From Ketobacter sp. (lineage in GTDB: Bacteria; Pseudomonadota; Gammaproteobacteria; Pseudomonadales; Ketobacteraceae), in contig NZ_RCHN01000043.1 of NCBI RefSeq assembly GCF_003671495.1, positions 62,001 to 126,000 on the forward strand: a stretch of 64,000 nt of DNA, in the 5' to 3' direction. Within the stretch, counting starts at the first letter, position 1. Each line of letters starts with the position of its first letter. Shown one piece after another: positions 15,475 through 25,385 of this stretch. A program made the translations under genes and the position numbers. The notes under the pieces were generated by a model. It had not been told where the DNA came from, did no database searches, and saw only the letters and a list, made by a program, of their open reading frames with translations.

Positions 15475-17224
15475 GCGGCAATCCCTCCACCTGTTGCATG
15501 ATTTCCTGCGGGGTAAACAAGCGCGGCCCGGGCCGACTGTAGCATGTCAACTCCGGCAACCCGGCACGCTGCGCCTGCGTCAGCTGAGACTGCAGATAGT
15601 GAGCGAACTGGGCCTGATGATTCTGCTCCACCAGCAACACCTGCGCCATGTCCTGCATACTGCGCAGCAGGGATTCCAGTGGCAGCGGCGCCAGCAGGCG
15701 CACGCCCACCACGGTCACCGGCGTGCCCCTCTCCTGCAAACGCTGCTGCGCTTCAAGGGCAACGGGGAACAATGACCCCCAGCACAGGATCAGGATTCGC
15801 GCCTGGGGCAGCGCCGATACTTCCCCCCATTGGGTGCTGGCGGCCAGGCTCTGCAGCTTGCGCTGGCGCTTGGCCAACTGCTGCTCATGATCCTGCGCCC
15901 GCGCCGAGGGCACCGCACTCTGGGAGTGCTCCAACCCATCGGCGGTATACTCACCACCGGGTTGACCGGGGAGCGCCATGGGCGAAATGCCCGAATCGGT
16001 ATCCAGGTAGCGAAAATAGTCAGCACCCGCCGGCGGCGGCAAACTGGCCCGGGACAGCTCGGCGTGAAACGGCAACGACGGCAGCGGCGGCAGCACCTGC
16101 ATGGACTGCCCCAGGAACTGATCGGATAACACCAGCACCAAGGTCTGTCGCTCACTGGCCAATTGGGTCGCCCAGGCCACGCTGTAGTGGCAATCCGCCA
16201 GCGATAAAGCGGCCACCACCACATGGGGAGCGTCACCATGCAGGCCGTACACCGCCAGATTGAAATCACTTTGCTCACTTTTGGTGGGGATGCCGGTGGA
16301 CGGCCCTCCCCGCATCACATCCAGAACCAGCAACGGGGTTTCGCTGGCCACCGCCAGCCCCATGGCTTCACTCATCAGTGCCAACCCCGGCCCGGATGTG
16401 GCGGTCATGGCCGGCACTCCACCAAAGCCGGCACCGATGGCCATGTTCACCGCCGCCAGTTCGTCTTCCGCCTGCACCAGACGTCCACCCAGGGACTCGA
16501 TCCGGCCCGCCATCCACTCCAGCGCGTCCGAGGCGGGCGTGATCGGATACGCCGCCACAAACCGGATACCGGCCTCCAGCGCCCCCAAGCCCGCCAGTTG
16601 ATTGCCGGTGGCCAGCCAGGGGGATTCTGCCGCAGCGCCGGCATCCGGTGGCTGAAGGTTGATGGGGGCCTGTTGCAGCAGTTCGGCTCCGGCCCGGGCA
16701 ACGCTGTGGGCGAGGGCAACCACCTCGGCCCCCTGCTTATGTAAACGGTGGTCGATGGCGGATTGCAAAGGTTCCCCATCGCAACCCAGCCAGGCGGCCA
16801 CATAGCCCAGCAGGGCAATGTTACTGTGGGCCGAGCCCTGTGCCTGCGCCAGACCGCTGAAGTCCAGCACCTGCACGCCCTGCTCCCGAGCCAGTAGCTC
16901 AGAGGCAAGTTGCTGTGGGCGTGCACCGGCCGCAACATCCTCAATGATCAGTGTGGATGCAGATAACGGGATCTCGTCCGCAAAGCGTTGAAAGTGACTC
17001 CAATCCAACACCAGCAGCAGGTCGATCTCACCGCAAAAGCTGGCCAGGGGCCGGGGGCCCAGACGCACCACCGCCGCCGACTCTCCCCCCCGAATCTGAG
17101 GGCCGAAGGTTTTGCGCAAAATACCGTAATAACCAGCGCCTGCCGCCGCCCGCAACAGCATTTCGCCCAGCGCCACCACCCCCGTCCCACCGGAGCCGGT
17201 CATCGCAATGGTAAGGTTCCTCAT
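15467..17224 (-). CDS. korA: 2-oxoacid:ferredoxin oxidoreductase gamma-alpha fused subunit
   Basis: A 585-residue subunit in which the gamma domain (about 1-190, starting TIAMTGSGGTGVVALGEMLL) is fused to the alpha domain (about 200-585; GNQLAGLGALEAGIRFVAAYPITPASDALEWMA and the substrate-site TSGPGLALMSEAMGLAV). This architecture is that of aerobic-type KorA. It forms an alpha-beta enzyme with KorB. First gene of the korA-korB-rubrerythrin operon. Its promoter lies in the short region shared with divergent fabV. Confidence 0.92.
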   Translation of the reverse strand: MRNLTIAMTGSGGTGVVALGEMLLRAAAGAGYYGILRKTFGPQIRGGESAAVVRLGPRPLASFCGEIDLLLVLDWSHFQRFADEIPLSASTLIIEDVAAGARPQQLASELLAREQGVQVLDFSGLAQAQGSAHSNIALLGYVAAWLGCDGEPLQSAIDHRLHKQGAEVVALAHSVARAGAELLQQAPINLQPPDAGAAAESPWLATGNQLAGLGALEAGIRFVAAYPITPASDALEWMAGRIESLGGRLVQAEDELAAVNMAIGAGFGGVPAMTATSGPGLALMSEAMGLAVASETPLLVLDVMRGGPSTGIPTKSEQSDFNLAVYGLHGDAPHVVVAALSLADCHYSVAWATQLASERQTLVLVLSDQFLGQSMQVLPPLPSLPFHAELSRASLPPPAGADYFRYLDTDSGISPMALPGQPGGEYTADGLEHSQSAVPSARAQDHEQQLAKRQRKLQSLAASTQWGEVSALPQARILILCWGSLFPVALEAQQRLQERGTPVTVVGVRLLAPLPLESLLRSMQDMAQVLLVEQNHQAQFAHYLQSQLTQAQRAGLPELTCYSRPGPRLFTPQEIMQQVEGLPRA

Positions 17225-17443
17225 CCTCTTCCCGTTGTCCTGTATCAGGTTATTTCCGCCTACTCTAGCACTGCCGCCGGGTGCTGCACTTGCTCTGGCT
17301 CAAGCAACGGCAAATTGTAAGCAAACATAATATTTGCCCCGGCAGGCCGGGCCGCAACTGGCCAAACCCCGGGACAGCCCTTTAAAATGGCGCGACAGCA
17401 TCGACTTCAAAGCACAGAACAAACAGAATATAAGGTATTCATA

Positions 17444-18625
17444 ATGGTCATTTCACCAAGGGTTAAAGGATTCATCTGCACCACATCGCACCCGGCCGGT
17501 TGCGCGGCCAATGTCGCCCGGCAAATCGAGTTTGTGCAGCAGCAGGGGAAGATTGCAGATGCGCCGAAGCGGGTACTGGTGATCGGGGCCTCCACCGGAT
17601 ACGGTCTGGCATCCCGCATAACTGCGGCGTTTGGTGGCGGGGCCAGCACCATCGGTATCTTTTTCGAGAAGCCGGCCCAGGGCAAACGCACCGCGTCCGC
17701 CGGCTGGTATAACGCCGCCGCCTTCCAGCAGGCCGCCGATGGCGCCGGTCTCTACAGCAAGAACATCAACGGCGATGCTTTCTCCCATGCCATCAAGGAA
17801 CAGGCCATTGACCTGATCAAACAGGATCTGGGCCAGGTGGATCTGGTGGTGTACAGCCTGGCGTCGCCCCGCCGCCAGCATCCGGATACCGGTGAGCTGC
17901 ATTCCTCCACCCTCAAGCCCATCGGCAAAGCCGTTACCCAGACCGGCCTGGACACCGACAAGGAAATCATCAAGCAATTCACTCTGGAGCCCGCCAGCCA
18001 GGACGAAATCGACAACACCGTAGCCGTGATGGGTGGTGAGGATTGGGAAATGTGGCTGGCGGCGCTGAGCAAAGCCGGAGCCCTAGCTGATGGATGCAAA
18101 ACCACCGCCTACACCTATGTGGGGGAAAAGGTCACCCGGGATATCTACTGGGATGGCACCATCGGCGCCGCCAAGAAAGACCTGGACAGGGCCGCCAGCG
18201 CGCTGCGGGAGCAGGGCTTCGACGCCCGCGTATCGGTATTGAAAGCGGTGGTCACCCAATCCAGCGCGGCGATTCCGGTAATGCCCCTGTACCTGGCGTT
18301 ACTGTTCCGCATCATGAAAGAACAGGGCACACACGAAGGCTGCATCGAGCAAATCTATCGCCTGTTCAGTGAGTGCCTGTACAACGACGCACCACGCCGT
18401 GATGACGCAGGTCGCAATCGGGTGGACGAGAAGGAAATCACCCCCGAGGTGCAACAGCAGATCGAGCAACTCTGGCCCCAGGTCACCACCGAGAACCTGA
18501 ACGAGATCAGCGATTTCAGGGGATTCCGCACGGAGTTCATGCAGCTGTTCGGGTTCAATGTAGACGGTGTGGACTACGCGGCGGATGTGGACCCGGAAGT
18601 GCCGGTGAATCATCTGGTGGAGTAA
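17444..18625 (+). CDS. fabV: Enoyl-[acyl-carrier-protein] reductase FabV
   Basis: A 393-residue NADH-dependent enoyl-ACP reductase that performs the last step of each fatty acid elongation cycle. The start MVISPRVKGFICTTSHPAGC is diagnostic of FabV, as are LVIGASTGYGLASR for nucleotide binding and the Tyr-x8-Lys active site (Y235, K244, in DIYWDGTIGAAKK), more widely spaced than in FabI. FabV enzymes are known for triclosan resistance. AAGG lies upstream of the chosen ATG; a 19-codon in-frame extension lacks family similarity. A terminator follows. Confidence 0.96.
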   Translation: MVISPRVKGFICTTSHPAGCAANVARQIEFVQQQGKIADAPKRVLVIGASTGYGLASRITAAFGGGASTIGIFFEKPAQGKRTASAGWYNAAAFQQAADGAGLYSKNINGDAFSHAIKEQAIDLIKQDLGQVDLVVYSLASPRRQHPDTGELHSSTLKPIGKAVTQTGLDTDKEIIKQFTLEPASQDEIDNTVAVMGGEDWEMWLAALSKAGALADGCKTTAYTYVGEKVTRDIYWDGTIGAAKKDLDRAASALREQGFDARVSVLKAVVTQSSAAIPVMPLYLALLFRIMKEQGTHEGCIEQIYRLFSECLYNDAPRRDDAGRNRVDEKEITPEVQQQIEQLWPQVTTENLNEISDFRGFRTEFMQLFGFNVDGVDYAADVDPEVPVNHLVE

Positions 18626-18658
18626 CCAACCACCTACTTCACGCCAGAACACACAAAA

Positions 18659-18682
18659 GGCCGCATCCAGCGGCCTTTTTTT
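18659..18682 (+). terminator. Intrinsic terminator after fabV
   Basis: GGCCGC, loop ATCCA, GCGGCC, then seven Ts. It also separates fabV from the convergent PilZ-GNAT gene. Confidence 0.9.
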
Positions 18683-18704
18683 GCTGCCCTGTTACATCAG
18701 CACG

Positions 18705-20183
18705 TTAACGGCTGTTGGCCCGTTTCCAATGATGATAAACCGACTGGCGTTGCTGTCCGTACCGCTCCCGCGCATAAGCGGCAAACTGTCGGTATTTCAG
18801 GGTCACACCAAACAGCCAGCGACTGCCATACACCCGCAGTTTTTCCGGCAGTGTGTAATGTATGACCCGACGTTTATACAGGTACAGACTGACACTACCC
18901 CACACCCCCCACCAGGTCACCGGGTTCATGCCCTTGCCCCATTTGGTGGTCAGGTCATCCATGATCATGACGCTCATTTTCAGGTTGCGGTATTTGGGTT
19001 GTACAAAGCTGAATCCGGTATCCTGGAACCCAACCGTTTTGTACATATCCATTAAGTACTTGTCGGTGCTGATCACAATGTAATTGCGACCGTGCATCAT
19101 GGCGTATTTGTAGATATGTTCAAACATACCATGCAGGATGTCGGTATCACGATAGCCTTTATCCAGACACAGGGCCGCCACTTCAAAGGTTTTTTCATAG
19201 GGCGGCAGCTGCTGAAAATCCCCTTCGGACATCAGCACTTCCACTTCCATGGGTTCAAGGCCGCGCTTGCCGATGATGATGGTGGCCGAACCGATGGCTT
19301 TACCCTGGTGATACACCACCAGAATGCGGCTGTAGCGATCAAAAAAATACGACAGCTTTTTCAACGGCACGTCGGAATCCACTTTGCGGACCGCGGCGTA
19401 ATTACGGCGACGCAGGGCCAGCACATCTTCGTATTCCTGCTGAGTTTCGACAAACTTGAATTGCACAAAGCCTTTCACGAAGTAGGAACGTAAACCCGAT
19501 CTACGCAAATCCCGTGGTGTTTTCCGCAAGTAGTGAAAACAATATTGCGCCAATTGCTTTTCCACTTCACTGGTCATTGCCTCTATGCGCACAAAGCAAC
19601 GTTGCCCGCTACTGTCATCGGATGACACATCATAGACCACACCTTCGATGGTTCGGTCGCTGTCAAACACCCCCAGGCGCAGGGTGATGCGCATACCACT
19701 GAACAACACGCAGCCGGCGTCAACACCACTGATCGAAAACCCGCGGGCGGAGAGACTTTCCACATCAAAATAGAAATTTTGCCGATAGAAAAACGGATGT
19801 TGAAACTGACCGCGAATGCGGTGCGTCGGGGACAGTTCAATCGGCGTCAGCGTCGAGTGACCGTGACTGGTCTCGTGCTCGATGACGGCCGACAGTTTAA
19901 GCGTATCGCCGCTGGTTTGTTTATCAATCACCAAACCATTAACGTTGTATGACACGCCCAGCAATGGGCTCACAATCAGCCGAACGGCTTCACCCACTTT
20001 CAACTGGGCCTCGAATTTTGCCGGCAGCAACAAGGCAAAGCCCAAACTTGAAATATCCAGTAATGTTGCCGGTACCCGGAGCGACCCGGCAACCCAAGTC
20101 GCATCCACCCCATGATTTCCATTCAATTGTTGCCGCACAATGCGGCGCCCTTCCCTAGATGAAAACTTAACGATGGTTTCCAT
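18705..20183 (-). CDS. PilZ-PilZ-GNAT fusion, putative c-di-GMP-controlled acyltransferase
   Basis: A 492-residue protein with two N-terminal PilZ-like domains and a C-terminal GNAT domain. The first PilZ (about 1-115) has an Arg-rich start (REGRRIVRQQ) and DISSLG; the second (about 120-215) has RIRGQFQH and SLSARGFSIS. The acetyltransferase-like part (about 240-420: LALRRRNYAAVRK ... GKAIGSATIIIGKRG ... FEVAALCLDKGYRDTDIL ... KTVGFQDTG) recalls the FeeM group of N-acyl amino acid synthases, which use acyl-ACP. A basic aromatic C-terminal tail follows. The inferred role is an acyl transfer tuned by cyclic-di-GMP; substrate unknown. The second PilZ motif is less canonical and may not bind nucleotide. 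Confidence 0.75.
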   Translation of the reverse strand: METIVKFSSREGRRIVRQQLNGNHGVDATWVAGSLRVPATLLDISSLGFALLLPAKFEAQLKVGEAVRLIVSPLLGVSYNVNGLVIDKQTSGDTLKLSAVIEHETSHGHSTLTPIELSPTHRIRGQFQHPFFYRQNFYFDVESLSARGFSISGVDAGCVLFSGMRITLRLGVFDSDRTIEGVVYDVSSDDSSGQRCFVRIEAMTSEVEKQLAQYCFHYLRKTPRDLRRSGLRSYFVKGFVQFKFVETQQEYEDVLALRRRNYAAVRKVDSDVPLKKLSYFFDRYSRILVVYHQGKAIGSATIIIGKRGLEPMEVEVLMSEGDFQQLPPYEKTFEVAALCLDKGYRDTDILHGMFEHIYKYAMMHGRNYIVISTDKYLMDMYKTVGFQDTGFSFVQPKYRNLKMSVMIMDDLTTKWGKGMNPVTWWGVWGSVSLYLYKRRVIHYTLPEKLRVYGSRWLFGVTLKYRQFAAYARERYGQQRQSVYHHWKRANSR

Positions 20184-20379
20184 ATAGGCTACGTCTTTTC
20201 AGGTTGCTTAGGATTACGTATTCAATACCCGCTGACACCGCATCCCCATCGGTCAGCCACGGTAACGATGTTTATAATCTAATCACTTTTTTAATTGTTT
20301 GCCAAACATTATTTGGTTAACGAAAGCAACGCGGCCCAGGTTAATGTAACCGTTCCGTTGTCCGTGTTCATGTTTTGCG

Positions 20380-22797
20380 TTAAACGGTCTGCTGCAGGGA
20401 AATCCCCTTGGAATTCGGTGGCGCTGCGTGGGGTACCGGCGCACCCCGGGTTTGATCCGGTGAATTTCGGCTATCCACAAACAACAGTACCGGGACAAAA
20501 AACAAAAAATTTACCGCTAACGCTACCGCCACCGTGATGGCGGTCAACAGCCCCATGCTGGCGTTGGGATAATAGTGGGAAAAAGACATCATGCCGAAGT
20601 TGGCAGAGATCACCAGCGTGGTGGCCACCAGCGCAATGCCCACTGTCTTGAAAGCGTAACGGGTTGCCTCTATGGTGGGCAGGTTGGCCTCTGTACGGGC
20701 GCGGATATACTTGGTAAGAAAATGCACCGTGTTGTCGATCACAATACCCAGTGTCATGCAGGCCACGATACTGACCGAGATGCCAATATATCCGTCAATC
20801 AGTGCCCAGATGCCGAACGAGATGATGGCTGGGAACAGATTGGGCAACATGCTCAACAGACCGTATTTCACTGATTTCAGCGCAATAATCAGCAGCACCG
20901 ACACCACCACCAGGGCCAGTGCCGTACCCACCAGCATACCCTGCCCGTTCTGATAGGACAGTTCCCCCAGCAACAAATCAAATCCCACCCCGCGCACCTG
21001 CATATTCGCCGGCAGGTTGTGCTGAATCCACTGATCCGCCCGCGCCTCAAAATCCAGAATCTGATTGGAGGTCACCCCACCCAGCAGCACATTGACCCGA
21101 GTGGTGGATTGATCCATATCGATCTGGTTTTCCAGGCCCAGGCCGAACGGCAACGACATCTGAAACATCAGGGTATATTGGGAGATAAGATCCCGCTGCT
21201 CGGGAATGCGGTAGTAGTCTGCATTGCCACCATTCATATCCCGGTTCAGCCGTTTGATGGTGTCGGAAAAGGTGGACACATACTCCACTTCCGGCTGGGC
21301 CCGGGCCCAGCGGGCAAACCGATCCAGTCCCTGCATGTATTCCGGTTCCATGATCCCGGCCGCCGCGCCGGAGGGAAACGCAAACTGCAGGCGATGATTC
21401 CCGGTCAGTTCGTTCACCATGAATTCCGTGGCCCGGCGCACTTCGTAGGATTCGTCGAAGTATTCCATCCACACATCATTGAATTCATTTTTGGAACTGA
21501 GCAGAGCCAAACCCAGAAACACCAACGACGAGACGAAGAACACCGGCTTACGATGATCCACCACAAAGTCGGCAAAGCCGTCCATGATGCGGTGATCGTG
21601 ATCGCCGCCGCGAAAACGTTGCTGGGGCAGAATCACCAACAGGGCTGGCAGGAATACCACGCTGAGAAACCAGGCCGCCATTACACCGATGGAAACCATG
21701 TTGGCCATGTCGGCGAAGGGTGGGGATTCGGAGCTGTTCAAAAACAGAAAGCCCACTGCGGTGGTCAGACTGGTGAGGAACACCGGCTGGGCGTTGACGC
21801 GCAGGGTTTCGTAGGTGGCCTGGTATTTGTCTGCCCCCTGCCGGATCTGGTGCTGATAGGTGATCAGCAGGTGAATGCTGTCTGCCACCGCCAAGGTCAG
21901 GATGATGGCCGGTGCCCCACCCATCACCGGGGTCACCTCCACGCCCAGCCAGACAATGGTGCCCATGGCAATGACGATGGACATGGTGATCACCAGCATG
22001 GTCTGAATCACGGAGACCACACTGCGCAACATGATGAACAGGCAAATCAGGATGGCCACCGCACTGTAGATGGAGGTGGAACTGAGTTCACGTTCGGTGG
22101 TGGCGTTGGATTCGCTTTTGAACGACACCGTACCGGTCAACATGATATCCACGTCCGGATACTGCCGTTCAAACTCATCCCGCATGGCATCCACATAGGC
22201 CATGATCCTGGGCGCATCCTGAGCCCGTCGGTCTTCCGTAATCACGGTCACTGACACCGAGGCGGCATGGCCGGATTCCGAGACCACGTTGTTCACCAGG
22301 TTGGGCTCCTGCAGTGCGATGCGCTTGATGTTGAGCAGGTCCGCGTCGCTCAGGGCATCCAGGTCTTCCACCAGATCCCGGATCTCCAACTCATCGCCAC
22401 TGACCTCGGTGTGCTGGAAGTTGGTGAGGGAATCCACCCGTTGCGTTTGGGGAATGGTCCAGGCCTGCTCGGTGAGATCCAGCAACAGGCGCAAATGCTC
22501 ACGGGTAAATACGTCGCCATTTTGGGGGCGCACGATGATGATGACGTTGTCGTCCTTGCTGAACTGATCCTCCACCGCCAACAATCGCTGCAGACCCGGA
22601 TTATCCGCCGCAAACAGGGCTCTGGAGTCGTTGTTGATCTCGGCATATTGCAGACCGAAGCCGGACACCACCACCCAGGCCAGGGAAAACAGGATGCAGA
22701 ACCAGGGGTGGTTGATGATAAACAGCTGGGCCCGCTGCACCAGATCCGGCTGTGTATTGTGGTCGCAGCCCGGGCCCCGGAAAGGATCGAATTTCAT
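20380..22797 (-). CDS. RND-superfamily exporter of MMPL/HAE3 type
   Basis: An 805-residue inner-membrane transporter with two matching halves, each a large periplasmic loop plus a six-helix block (SVVSVIQTMLVITMSIVIAM ... AVADSIHLLITYQHQIR; and its C-terminal equivalent CMTLGIVIDNTVHFLTKYIRAR). The conserved Asp of the proton path is visible in both. Members of this group move lipids, hopanoids or hydrophobic metabolites. The start MKFDPFRGPG has GAGA upstream; a 59-codon in-frame extension crosses the shared promoter and is rejected. It is divergent from a P450 around a perfect palindrome, suggesting shared control. Confidence 0.88.
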   Translation of the reverse strand: MKFDPFRGPGCDHNTQPDLVQRAQLFIINHPWFCILFSLAWVVVSGFGLQYAEINNDSRALFAADNPGLQRLLAVEDQFSKDDNVIIIVRPQNGDVFTREHLRLLLDLTEQAWTIPQTQRVDSLTNFQHTEVSGDELEIRDLVEDLDALSDADLLNIKRIALQEPNLVNNVVSESGHAASVSVTVITEDRRAQDAPRIMAYVDAMRDEFERQYPDVDIMLTGTVSFKSESNATTERELSSTSIYSAVAILICLFIMLRSVVSVIQTMLVITMSIVIAMGTIVWLGVEVTPVMGGAPAIILTLAVADSIHLLITYQHQIRQGADKYQATYETLRVNAQPVFLTSLTTAVGFLFLNSSESPPFADMANMVSIGVMAAWFLSVVFLPALLVILPQQRFRGGDHDHRIMDGFADFVVDHRKPVFFVSSLVFLGLALLSSKNEFNDVWMEYFDESYEVRRATEFMVNELTGNHRLQFAFPSGAAAGIMEPEYMQGLDRFARWARAQPEVEYVSTFSDTIKRLNRDMNGGNADYYRIPEQRDLISQYTLMFQMSLPFGLGLENQIDMDQSTTRVNVLLGGVTSNQILDFEARADQWIQHNLPANMQVRGVGFDLLLGELSYQNGQGMLVGTALALVVVSVLLIIALKSVKYGLLSMLPNLFPAIISFGIWALIDGYIGISVSIVACMTLGIVIDNTVHFLTKYIRARTEANLPTIEATRYAFKTVGIALVATTLVISANFGMMSFSHYYPNASMGLLTAITVAVALAVNFLFFVPVLLFVDSRNSPDQTRGAPVPHAAPPNSKGISLQQTV

Positions 22798-22920
22798 TGC
22801 TCTATCTCTCTGAATTGCCTGTTTTTTATTGTTGTTATCCGGGCAGAAGGCGGTGTTTTGACCGAGACCTGACCCCCACCTCGTCGAATTGCACCTTGCA
22901 TTGTCCCCGGCTTCCATTTT

Positions 22921-22937
22921 AGTATACGGCGTATACT
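22921..22937. promoter_or_regulatory. Perfect 17-bp palindromic operator between MMPL exporter and P450
   Basis: AGTATACG-G-CGTATACT is a perfect inverted repeat about midway between two divergent start codons. Its form is typical of TetR-family or MarR-family operators. No TetR gene is adjacent. The sub-sequence AGTATAC recurs at 29517 beside a MarR gene. Confidence 0.7.
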
Positions 22938-23002
22938 CACGAGATTGCACCAACCAATAACAAAAATCAACCACAGATCACCGCCACCCAAGGAGCCACC
23001 CC

Positions 23003-24475
23003 ATGAGCAGCCACCCCCAATTGCCACCCGGCCCCAAGGAATTCAAATTCAGACAGGGCCTGAAAATGGGCCTCAGCATCTACGACTATCTGCAACAGTG
23101 TGCCGATGAATTCGGTGACGCGTTCACCCTCAACCTGCCCGGTATGGAGCCCATGGTGTGGGTAAGCCGACCGGATATGGTGAAAAGCTTTTTCAGCCTG
23201 AAACCGGATCAGATCGACCAATCAAAACTGGCGATCCCCATCGACATCGGTGACAACCAGACCGGTTTCCTCAATAACGAAGAGCACGCCCATTCCCGCA
23301 AGGTGGTGATTCCCACCCTGGTGTCAAAGCGCCTGCAGGACCGCGCCCAGGTCATGCACGAGATCGTGACCCGGCATATTGATGCCATGCAACCAGGCGA
23401 CGAGTTCGATGTGCCCCGCCTGGTGGGGGACATGACCCTGGACATCGCCTGCTACACCCTGCTGGGCCTGCGCGACGGCCCCAAGAAAGACCGCTACCGG
23501 GATCTGATGCTGCAATGGATTCAGGCCTCCACCAACAACACCATGTTTTTGCTGGGCACCATGTACGGCCCATCAAAATGGCGTAACCGGTTGCATTCCG
23601 CCTACCTGAAGAAAACCGCCTCCGGCAACTTCGGCAGCGGTAAAAAAGGCATCCTGCCCTGGTCCCACTCCATCGAACTGAAAGCACAACTGGCGGACCT
23701 GATGCGCCAGGACATTCGCGAGGCACGCCAGCATCCAGACAGCGCTCGCACCGACCTGCTCTACACGGTCTCTCACGCGCACTACGAGGATGGCGAACTG
23801 CTGTCAGAGGAACGAGTGATCTCCGAGTCCATGGGCATGCTGGTGGGTGGGCATGAGACCAGTGCCGCCACCTCCGCCTGGTATATGCTGTGGTTGCTGA
23901 AGCGACCGGACGTGTACCAGAAAATGCACGACACCGTACTGGCCGCAGTGGCGGCGGAAGGCCGTTTTGATCCCCTGAAGATCACAGAAGTGCCGTATCT
24001 GAACGCCTGCCTGTCGGAATCACAACGCCTGACCCCCTCCGCCGTAGGCACCATGCGCTGCCTGGTGAAGGAAGCCAAGATCGGCCCACTGACCTTGCCG
24101 CCCAACACCAACGTACTGGCGGCCGCCTACCTGACCCATCGCCGCAAGGATGTGTGGGGTGAAGATGCGCTGGAATACCGCCCCGAGCGCTGGCTGGAAG
24201 GCAAACTGCCGAGCCCGTTTGAGTACTACCCGTTCGGCGGAGGTCGTCGTGCCTGCGTGGGCTCCAACCAGGCCAAACAACAACTGCGCATCATCTTCGC
24301 GGAGCTTGCCCGCCGGGTGGAATTCGATTCACCCTATGCCCACACCGAAGCATGGCCGGGGCAACAACAGGTGAGCGGTCAAACCGAGCCCCAGGGCGGC
24401 GTCCCGGTCACCGTCACCAAGGTGCGTCCGGCCAGTTACGGCATCCCCCAGGCCGACCTGCAGGCGGCCAGCTAA
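23003..24475 (+). CDS. Cytochrome P450
   Basis: A 490-residue haem-thiolate monooxygenase. It has the I-helix oxygen-activation motif GGHETS (282-287), ESQR as the ExxR pair (339-342), and the haem loop YPFGGGRRACVG with ligand Cys418. There is no membrane anchor, so it should be soluble and need separate ferredoxin and reductase, neither of which is adjacent. Its N-terminus (LPPGPKEFKFRQGLKMG) and overall pattern resemble bacterial P450s of the CYP4/CYP110-like fatty acid or terpenoid class, but the substrate cannot be read. The neighbouring exporter, FadL and reductase point to hydrophobic molecules. Confidence 0.93.
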   Translation: MSSHPQLPPGPKEFKFRQGLKMGLSIYDYLQQCADEFGDAFTLNLPGMEPMVWVSRPDMVKSFFSLKPDQIDQSKLAIPIDIGDNQTGFLNNEEHAHSRKVVIPTLVSKRLQDRAQVMHEIVTRHIDAMQPGDEFDVPRLVGDMTLDIACYTLLGLRDGPKKDRYRDLMLQWIQASTNNTMFLLGTMYGPSKWRNRLHSAYLKKTASGNFGSGKKGILPWSHSIELKAQLADLMRQDIREARQHPDSARTDLLYTVSHAHYEDGELLSEERVISESMGMLVGGHETSAATSAWYMLWLLKRPDVYQKMHDTVLAAVAAEGRFDPLKITEVPYLNACLSESQRLTPSAVGTMRCLVKEAKIGPLTLPPNTNVLAAAYLTHRRKDVWGEDALEYRPERWLEGKLPSPFEYYPFGGGRRACVGSNQAKQQLRIIFAELARRVEFDSPYAHTEAWPGQQQVSGQTEPQGGVPVTVTKVRPASYGIPQADLQAAS

Positions 24476-24608
24476 AAGCGCCCCCCATGTGCCGGGCCGG
24501 ACCCACCGCGCCCGGCCCCAGACCCTGTCCGTGATGCGCTGGCAATATCGGCATCAGCTGTTATGATGAGTGCCAATTTTCCACGTCTGCCTGCGAGAGC
24601 CAGCCCCT

Positions 24609-25271
24609 ATGTCCATGACGCAGTCCCCCATACGCCTGTTTATCTTGAGCCTGATCGCCGTGCTGCTCAGCGCCTGCCAGAGCATGTATTACGATGCCAT
24701 GGAACAGGTGGGTTACCACAAGCGGGACATTCTGGTGGACCGGGTGGAAGACGTGCAGGACGCCCAGAAAGACGCCAAGGAGCAGTTTGCCTCTGCCCTG
24801 GAGCAGTACCAGCAACTGATCAAAATCGAAGACCAGGATCTGCTGGACAAATACAACGCCCTCAATGACGAGTACGAAGGCAGCAAAAAAGCCGCCGAAG
24901 CGGTGAGCGAACGCATCAACGCCGTGCAGAGTGTATCCGAAGCCCTGTTCGAGGAATGGGAAGAGGAGCTCTCCCTCTATACCAACAGCAACCTGCGTAA
25001 ACAGAGCGCACAAAAGCTGGCGGCCACCAAAAAGAAATACAATGTTCTGATCAAGTCCATGCGCCAGGCAGAATCCCGCATGCAACCGGTGCTGGGAGCA
25101 CTGCAGGATCAGGTTCTGTATCTCAAGCACAACCTCAACGCCCGCGCCATCGATGGCCTGAAAGGCGAGCTGCGCAGCATCGAAACCAACGTGGCCCGCC
25201 TGATTAAGGATATGGAAGCCTCCATCGCCCAGTCCGAAGCCTTTATCGCCGAACTCAACCAGGATAGCTGA
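24609..25271 (+). CDS. DUF2959 lipoprotein
   Basis: A 220-residue lipoprotein with lipobox LLSAC at about residues 21-25 followed by a long helical, coiled-coil-rich body (EQFASALEQYQQLIKIEDQDLLDKYNALNDEY, then many charged heptads). The family (DUF2959) is found widely in gammaproteobacteria and has no known function. Residue after the lipid Cys is Gln, which favours the outer membrane. The start MSMTQSP was chosen because it gives a normal signal peptide; a 13-codon extension is possible. It stands between P450 and FadL in the same orientation. Confidence 0.85.
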   Translation: MSMTQSPIRLFILSLIAVLLSACQSMYYDAMEQVGYHKRDILVDRVEDVQDAQKDAKEQFASALEQYQQLIKIEDQDLLDKYNALNDEYEGSKKAAEAVSERINAVQSVSEALFEEWEEELSLYTNSNLRKQSAQKLAATKKKYNVLIKSMRQAESRMQPVLGALQDQVLYLKHNLNARAIDGLKGELRSIETNVARLIKDMEASIAQSEAFIAELNQDS

Positions 25272-25385
25272 TCGCACCAGAATAGCTGACCACCCCGGGC
25301 GCTGGACCACTTTGCCCCAAGCGCCCAAAACTTGTCCTTATTTTACTAGCATTTCCCCGCCGATTGATTTGTATTGTTCAATCTA

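Noticed and set aside
18659..18682. Hairpin considered as a regulatory RNA
   Set aside because: Position right after fabV and the long T-run mark it as an ordinary terminator.
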